Source of the DNA: Oligoflexales bacterium | GTDB taxonomy: Bacteria; Bdellovibrionota; Oligoflexia; Oligoflexales; Oligoflexaceae | DNA length: 10,865 nucleotides | Assembly (NCBI GenBank): GCA_015232735.1 | Contig: JADFZC010000059.1 | Location: 1-10,865, forward strand | Reading direction: 5' to 3' | Shown here: positions 7,463-10,865 of the stretch, piece after piece | Layout of the letters: every line of letters starts with the position of its first letter | Numbering within the stretch: position 1 is the first letter of the stretch | Position numbers and translations under genes: made by a program | Notes under the pieces: generated by a model | The model's database searches: none | What the model saw: the letters and a program-made list of their open reading frames with translations, nothing else | What the model was told of the DNA's origin: nothing

Positions 7463-8320
7463 ATGACGTCCAGGCAACTTAGCAGCATAAACCATTTTGC
7501 GTTATTTTTCCTTTTGGCGACGCTGATAATAGGATGCGGACTTTTCTACAAGTATGCAATCAGATCTCCATCCATGCCCTCAAAAAAAGCAAGACATGCC
7601 CATTTTATGAAAAGCAGGATCATTGAAAAAAATCGTCTTCCCAAGTTGAAGTCTCTCCAAAGAGAGGAGCTGTGGGCGAAAAAACTTGAAAAGAAAATAA
7701 ATGGTGAAGCGAAGGAGAAGGAAGTGGAGCTTCTTTTCCTGGGCGATTCCATTACCAGAGGGTGGATTTATTCCCCAAGCTGGAAAGAGTACTATGGGAC
7801 TCGTCATCCTCTTAATGCGGGAATTTCCGCTGACCGCGTGGAGCATGTTCTCTTTCGCGCACAAAATGGCCTTTTTGAACATATCAAACCAAAGCTGGTT
7901 GTCCTTCTTATCGGTATCAATAATATGGGACTAAACAAGGATATTGAGATCGCCGGCGGAATACGTCAGATAATCGATGAGATAAGAGAGAGAACTCCCG
8001 GGACAAAGGTCCTTGTGATGGGCATTTTCCCGTCGGGAGAACGTCCGGGTACAAAGATAAGGAAAAAGATTGCCTCTGTAAATTCATTGATAAATGGTTT
8101 CAGGGATGACAGGAACATTTTTTATATGGATATAGGAGATAAACTGACAACATCAAAAGGCTATATTTCAAAGGCAATAATGCATGATTATCTTCATCTG
8201 ACAAATGCTGGTTATAAAATCTACGCAGAGGCGGTGGAAAGCAAAATCCAGGACATCCTGGAAGAGGGCAGACAGATGGCTCTTAAGGGAAGCCATGGTG
8301 CATATGCCTATAATGAATAA
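7463..8320 (+). CDS. SGNH/GDSL-family hydrolase, probable lipoprotein or N-terminally anchored
   Basis: A 285-residue protein. The N-terminus is hydrophobic (FALFFLLATLIIGC, residues 12-25) and fits a lipobox with Cys25, although a plain membrane anchor is also possible; a basic linker follows. The SGNH blocks are all present: GDSIT with nucleophile Ser96 (94-98), Gly120 in NAGIS, GINN with Asn153, and DYLH with Asp242 and His245. This resembles the PAF-acetylhydrolase-like/GDSL esterase group, which removes acyl groups from lipids, sugars or polysaccharides; the substrate cannot be read from sequence. It would act outside the cytoplasm. Its 3' end faces the GH16 glucanase gene, which invites the idea of a deacetylase working alongside a glycan hydrolase, but they are transcribed convergently. 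The start choice rests on the Shine-Dalgarno spacing. Confidence 0.88.
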   Translation: MTSRQLSSINHFALFFLLATLIIGCGLFYKYAIRSPSMPSKKARHAHFMKSRIIEKNRLPKLKSLQREELWAKKLEKKINGEAKEKEVELLFLGDSITRGWIYSPSWKEYYGTRHPLNAGISADRVEHVLFRAQNGLFEHIKPKLVVLLIGINNMGLNKDIEIAGGIRQIIDEIRERTPGTKVLVMGIFPSGERPGTKIRKKIASVNSLINGFRDDRNIFYMDIGDKLTTSKGYISKAIMHDYLHLTNAGYKIYAEAVESKIQDILEEGRQMALKGSHGAYAYNE

Positions 8321-8498
8321 TGACTACTATTCGGCCAGGGTCCAGTTACCTGACCGCAGAGATGCGGGTATAAGCAGGTACGGCGTTAGCCTTGAAGCAA
8401 GGAGTCTCAGTTGCCGGGTTTCCAAAGATCAGAGATTGCTTCAGGGTGAAATCTCAAAACTTATCGCCAACCGTTATTGCACATTAAACTTCACATAA
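8295..8498 (+). CDS. Possible small ORF, 67 aa, unrecognised
   Basis: This frame opens inside the end of the SGNH gene (AAGGGA at 8285-8290, four bases before the ATG at 8295; further in-frame ATGs at 8304 and 8313) and runs through the otherwise gene-free 8321-8473 gap. It ends 25 bases into the 3' end of the antisense glucanase gene. The product would be soluble and mildly basic (for example LPDRRDAGISRYG, DQRLLQGEISKLIANR) with no motif I recognise. Overlap with genes on both sides and an RNA-like hairpin inside it argue for caution. A start at 8313 would give 61 residues. Confidence 0.2.
   Translation: MVHMPIMNNDYYSARVQLPDRRDAGISRYGVSLEARSLSCRVSKDQRLLQGEISKLIANRYCTLNFT
8347..8380 (+). 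other. Hairpin with GNRA-type loop between convergent genes
   Basis: TACCTG (8347-8352) pairs with CAGGTA (8375-8380), and inside it CCGCA (8354-8358) pairs with TGCGG (8363-8367) around a GAGA tetraloop, leaving an asymmetric internal loop of 1 and 7 bases. A second short hairpin, CCTTG-AAG-CAAGG, follows at 8390-8402. Neither is followed by a T-run, so they are not classical intrinsic terminators. They could be 3'-end or small-RNA structure. Confidence 0.35.
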
Positions 8499-9205
8499 TC
8501 GAACCAGGCATAATTGGGTTTATAGTTCCAATATCCTCCGGCCCACTCACCGCCTCCAATGAAATTCCAGTGATTCAGTATGATAAAGGTGGGTTTGTCG
8601 GGAACATCGCCATATGTTCGATAGACTTCCCGTCCATCAATGTACCAGGCGATTGAATCAGCAGCCCAGAGAAATCCATATTTGTGATACTCTGCACTTG
8701 GATCAAAAGGGAGGCCATATATTTTTTCGTATCCTTTCACGCCATCGTGGTAGTAAGTAAATTGCACGACAGGCTTGCCATCGACGTAACGGTCTCCCAA
8801 TATTTCAATATCAATTTCATCCCAACTTGTGCCGTAGGAAGGTCCTGTATAGGCAAAAAATCCGGTTACAATGCCTGGTTTCCTTTGCACCTTCATGTTA
8901 ATTTCATAATAGCCGTAACCAAAACGATCCTTCGTGCGCATCTCACCGCAATACGATTTTTCATTTGAGGTACTTACCGATAACTGCATGGCTGATCCAT
9001 CGATATTTCTGGCATTCGCGGCATTCCAGGTACATCCGAACGTGCCATTATTGGACCAATTTGAGGAAATAACCCAATTGTCATTGTTCTCAAATGGTTC
9101 CCACCAATCCCAATAAATTTGTGCGGCATGGGCTTTGGATAAAAAGCTTAATCCAAGAATCATCGTTATTGGAAAAAAAGATGAAGCTATACCTTTGAAT
9201 TTCAC
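8474..9205 (-). CDS. Secreted GH16 beta-glucanase (lichenase type)
   Basis: I place the start at the GTG at 9205 because AAGGGG lies six bases upstream and a signal peptide follows directly (residues 1-27, cleavage after AHA). A TTG at 9238 would add 11 residues. The mature domain matches the jelly-roll GH16 fold of bacterial endo-1,3-1,4-beta-glucanases along its length. WDEIDIEILG carries the catalytic EIDIE: nucleophile Glu130, Asp132 and acid/base Glu134. Cys58 and Cys86 correspond to the disulfide of Bacillus lichenases. GIVTGFFAYTGPSYGT before the site and WYIDGREVYRT after it are also typical. The motif lacks the extra Met of laminarinase-type enzymes (EIDIME), favouring mixed-linkage glucan as substrate. 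At 243 residues it is a single catalytic domain with no carbohydrate-binding module. It would act outside the cytoplasm. It is transcribed alone, convergent to the SGNH gene. Confidence 0.93.
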   Translation of the reverse strand: MKFKGIASSFFPITMILGLSFLSKAHAAQIYWDWWEPFENNDNWVISSNWSNNGTFGCTWNAANARNIDGSAMQLSVSTSNEKSYCGEMRTKDRFGYGYYEINMKVQRKPGIVTGFFAYTGPSYGTSWDEIDIEILGDRYVDGKPVVQFTYYHDGVKGYEKIYGLPFDPSAEYHKYGFLWAADSIAWYIDGREVYRTYGDVPDKPTFIILNHWNFIGGGEWAGGYWNYKPNYAWFDYVKFNVQ

Positions 9206-9295
9206 TGAAAACCCCTTTTTGTCTGAAACAATTCTCAAGTATTTTTTGACTCAACAGCTGTTTCGTATCAGTTTGACCAGTAATTTTTCAGGCGG

Positions 9296-9325
9296 AGAAT
9301 AATTCACCTCAAAAGAAATTGTCAA
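9296..9325 (-). promoter_or_regulatory. Candidate sigma70-type promoter for the GH16 gene
   Basis: On the minus strand a perfect TTGACA -35 (9325-9320) is separated by 18 bp from TATTCT (9301-9296, 4 of 6). The expected start is near 9289, about 84 nt before the GTG at 9205. Confidence 0.5.
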
Positions 9326-9431
9326 TAAATCACCCATGCAAAATCAGCTCACATTGTTAAAGTCAAGGCATATTGGATGTTCCGATTACCCCCAAAAAAA
9401 AACCAAAATTTTACCTTCATTTTTCATATTA

Positions 9432-9461
9432 TTGACAAGAATTCAGACTGCAAGGTATAGC
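9432..9461 (+). promoter_or_regulatory. Candidate promoter of the plus-strand tandem-hairpin unit
   Basis: A perfect TTGACA (9432-9437) is followed after 18 bp by TATAGC (9456-9461, 4 of 6). Transcription would start near 9467, upstream of a Shine-Dalgarno-like GGGGG (9491-9495) and the three hairpins. No plus-strand gene with homology-like features lies downstream within the window. Confidence 0.45.
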
Positions 9462-9532
9462 TTTCTTTAAAAAATATCTCTTTTCAACCAGGGGGATCAA
9501 AATCATGTCGGCATTCATCAAGTTTAAGGAAA

Positions 9533-9552
9533 CCTCGTCATTCAGGGCGAGG
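9533..9552 (+). repeat. Hairpin H1, related to hairpin H3
   Basis: CCTCGTC pairs with GGCGAGG (7 bp, one T-G pair) around a 6-nt loop. Its 20 bases match those of H3 (9606-9625) at 15 positions, and both stem positions that change on one arm change on the other so that pairing is kept. The sequence style (stem with a TTCAGGG apex, then CCTTCAAG) recalls right-end hairpins of IS200/IS605 elements; this is a resemblance by eye. Confidence 0.5.
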
Positions 9553-9571
9553 TCCTTCAAGCTAACCAAAA

Positions 9572-9598
9572 TCAGGAGAGGTTTAAAGCCTCTCCTGA
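9572..9598. repeat. Hairpin H2, perfect 10-bp stem
   Basis: TCAGGAGAGG (9572-9581) is exactly complementary to CCTCTCCTGA (9589-9598) around a 7-nt loop. On the plus strand no T-run follows. On the minus strand it is followed by ATTTTGG, so it might serve as a distal weak terminator for the protease gene that ends at 9777. Confidence 0.6.
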
Positions 9599-9605
9599 CT
9601 GGACA

Positions 9606-9631
9606 CCCGGTCCTTCAGGGCCGGGTTTATT
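9606..9631 (+). terminator. Hairpin H3 with short T-tract, probable intrinsic terminator
   Basis: CCCGGTCC (9606-9613) pairs along its full length with GGGCCGGG (9618-9625), 8 bp including one T-G pair, around a TTCA tetraloop. TTTATT follows. This is the strongest terminator-like structure in the window on the plus strand and would end the transcript starting near 9467. Confidence 0.55.
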
Positions 9632-9776
9632 AAAAAATGGATTAGGCTTGCCATAATGGCGGTTGGAGAATGGATGATATTCCAGCTTCCCTACTTAAGA
9701 TAACTGTAAATAAAACCTTCGCGTGGCCGATTTGAAGTGAATTTTTTAATAACAGAGATGACTGGATAAAAAAAAT

Positions 9777-10865
9777 TTAAATATCAAAAGGAAAAAGTCG
9801 GGCTTTATTGACCGTGCACTCAAAGAAATTTCCAGTCTGTTTGTCTGACTCCGGAAATTCGGCTGCAAAAGTCCGTGAACGCCCGGAAGGTATAATCCCG
9901 TTGTATCTGTTCAGTTTATGGTCAAATAACACTGAGTATCCATCGCTGTCCGGTTCCGGTTGAAACTGGTTTTCATTTTTATCAGTCAGGGTGTAACTGA
10001 ACGGGCAGGTTATTTTCCATGTGAAGACATCTATTGAAAGATCATTTGAAAGCGTAATTGAAGCTTTGTTTTTTGAAATTGTCTTCTGTTTCAGATGGAG
10101 ATGTTCTTTTGATGGGAACATGATAGGGGTTGCATCGGTGTGAAAACCTGGATTTTCAGAGACCCACGGGGAACCTGTTTTTTGATCTGTTGGCGTTTCG
10201 TAAGGAGATGTTCCATCAATATTTCCGCCCTTGTCGCCATTTTCTTCTCTAAAGTTTTTTATTGTTGCGGCTATCCAGGGAATTTGGCTTTTTATCGCGG
10301 TGTAAATTCCCGGATTCTGCTTTTGTGCGCATCCCACACCCCAGCTGACAATTCCAATTAAATGGTACCTGTTTCTTTTTCCCTTAATAAAGAGCGGTCC
10401 TCCGGAATCCCCATGGCAGGAATCCACGCCTCCCCGTGTGAGGTTTCCGGCACAGATCTGAGTTTCATCTATGTCATCATAACCTTGAGTGTTGATGCAT
10501 CTGTCCGTCGTTATGATAGGAACCTCGGCTTCTCTCATCCCGTCGGTCAAAAGGAGACCCAGGGACGATGCATTTCCGAAGCCTATAACCTTTGCTTTCT
10601 TTGGAAGATCCTCATATACTTTCATGTCATTAATAATGATATTTGATTCATGGACTATAGATGCATCCTGGCTTTCCAGAAAGATGAGGGCAATGTCGTT
10701 TTTTTGCGCAGGATCATAGATGTCAAAGTTTTCGTTAATGACGATTGCAGCTACTTTCCTTTTGGAATCTGGATTGAAAGCGCTTCTTCTTTGGGCACCC
10801 TTGTAGACGTCGATCCATTCGATAAAACAAGAGAAATTCTTGCAAAATTTTTGGAGGACCACAAG
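9777..10865 (-). CDS. Trypsin-like serine protease (S1) with C-terminal extension, N-terminus cut by window
   Basis: The frame is open to the right edge, so the start, any signal peptide and the catalytic-His region (normally TAAHC) lie outside; the GTG at 10862 is not the start. Numbering from that GTG, catalytic Asp56 lies in NDIAL and catalytic Ser153 in GDSGGP. Asp147, six residues before the Ser, is the specificity-pocket Asp, predicting cleavage after Lys/Arg, and SWGVGCA (173-179) is the usual S3 strand. Cys122-Cys137 and Cys149-Cys178 match conserved disulfides. The protease domain ends near residue 205. A Gly/Pro/Thr-rich linker (about 206-250) leads to a region of about 110 residues with beta-strand-like alternation and two Cys (286, 349) that I do not recognise; it may be a binding or surface-anchoring domain. 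It is probably exported. An eight-base T-run follows closely after the stop on the minus strand, but without a hairpin. Confidence 0.9.
   Translation of the reverse strand, partial: LVVLQKFCKNFSCFIEWIDVYKGAQRRSAFNPDSKRKVAAIVINENFDIYDPAQKNDIALIFLESQDASIVHESNIIINDMKVYEDLPKKAKVIGFGNASSLGLLLTDGMREAEVPIITTDRCINTQGYDDIDETQICAGNLTRGGVDSCHGDSGGPLFIKGKRNRYHLIGIVSWGVGCAQKQNPGIYTAIKSQIPWIAATIKNFREENGDKGGNIDGTSPYETPTDQKTGSPWVSENPGFHTDATPIMFPSKEHLHLKQKTISKNKASITLSNDLSIDVFTWKITCPFSYTLTDKNENQFQPEPDSDGYSVLFDHKLNRYNGIIPSGRSRTFAAEFPESDKQTGNFFECTVNKARLFPFDI

Larger units (their letters stand above)
9505..9633 (+). ncRNA. Compact transcript unit: structured RNA or 42-aa basic small protein
   Basis: An ATG at 9505 is preceded by AGGGGGA ending eight to nine bases upstream. 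It opens a 42-codon frame ending in TAA at 9631-9633. The product would be strongly basic (for example SFKLTKIRRGLKPLL) with no membrane segment and no family I recognise. The same stretch contains three strong hairpins at 9533-9552, 9572-9598 and 9606-9625. Hairpins filling a whole coding region are unusual, so a small RNA of about 165 nt (about 9467-9631), or a mobile-element end, is at least as likely as a protein. The ORF ends within the tract after the last hairpin. The remaining 9634-9776 shows nothing beyond a small GCCA-TAA-TGGC inverted repeat. Confidence 0.35.

Noticed and set aside
9361..9420. Runs of C and A (CCCCC then nine A) with AAAATTTT as a minus-strand terminator.
   Set aside because: No stable stem precedes the T-run on the minus strand; more likely plain AT-rich intergenic sequence.

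Overview
The window reads as a Gram-negative bacterial chromosome segment of moderate to low GC. Outer-membrane lifestyle is suggested by a FecR-type protein with a beta-barrel-like tail ending in Phe, several Sec signal peptides and a probable lipoprotein. The mix of a large type I polyketide synthase, a receiver/TPR protein and secreted hydrolases would fit a deltaproteobacterial-type or similar environmental lineage. That assignment is an inference from gene content and is weak. I see no tRNA, rRNA, CRISPR array or intact transposase.

Layout: (1) 1-2333, plus strand: the 3' end of a modular polyketide synthase, reading end of enoylreductase, ketoreductase, acyl carrier protein, thioesterase. 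It enters from beyond the left edge. (2) 5239-2392, minus strand: a probable two-gene operon of a FecR-domain/beta-barrel-like protein followed by a periplasmic solute-binding protein (family 3). It converges on the PKS gene. (3) 5240-5754: a divergent promoter region with an extended -10 candidate facing each way and a foldable leader of about 150 nt before the next gene. (4) 5755-7197, plus: a degenerate (pseudo-)receiver domain fused to TPR repeats. (5) 7463-8320, plus: a membrane-anchored or lipoprotein SGNH hydrolase, preceded by a leader that can form two mutually exclusive structures. (6) 9205-8474, minus: a secreted GH16 lichenase-type beta-glucanase. (7) 9239-9776: a 538-bp gene-poor region with a promoter for the glucanase on the minus strand and, on the plus strand, a compact unit made of promoter, Shine-Dalgarno, 42-codon ORF and three strong hairpins, two of which are related and show compensatory base changes. 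(8) 10865-9777, minus: the 3' part of a trypsin-like (S1) protease with an extra C-terminal domain, cut by the right edge.

Working together: apart from the PKS and the receiver/TPR protein, most products carry export signals (solute-binding protein, FecR/barrel protein, SGNH lipoprotein, GH16 glucanase) or belong to an exported family (S1 protease). This suggests a segment devoted to the cell envelope and extracellular polymer breakdown, not one tight pathway. The most unusual signals are the plus-strand tandem-hairpin unit at about 9432-9633, the receiver domain lacking its phosphoacceptor Asp, the FecR/barrel plus binding-protein pair, and the C-terminal domain of the protease.
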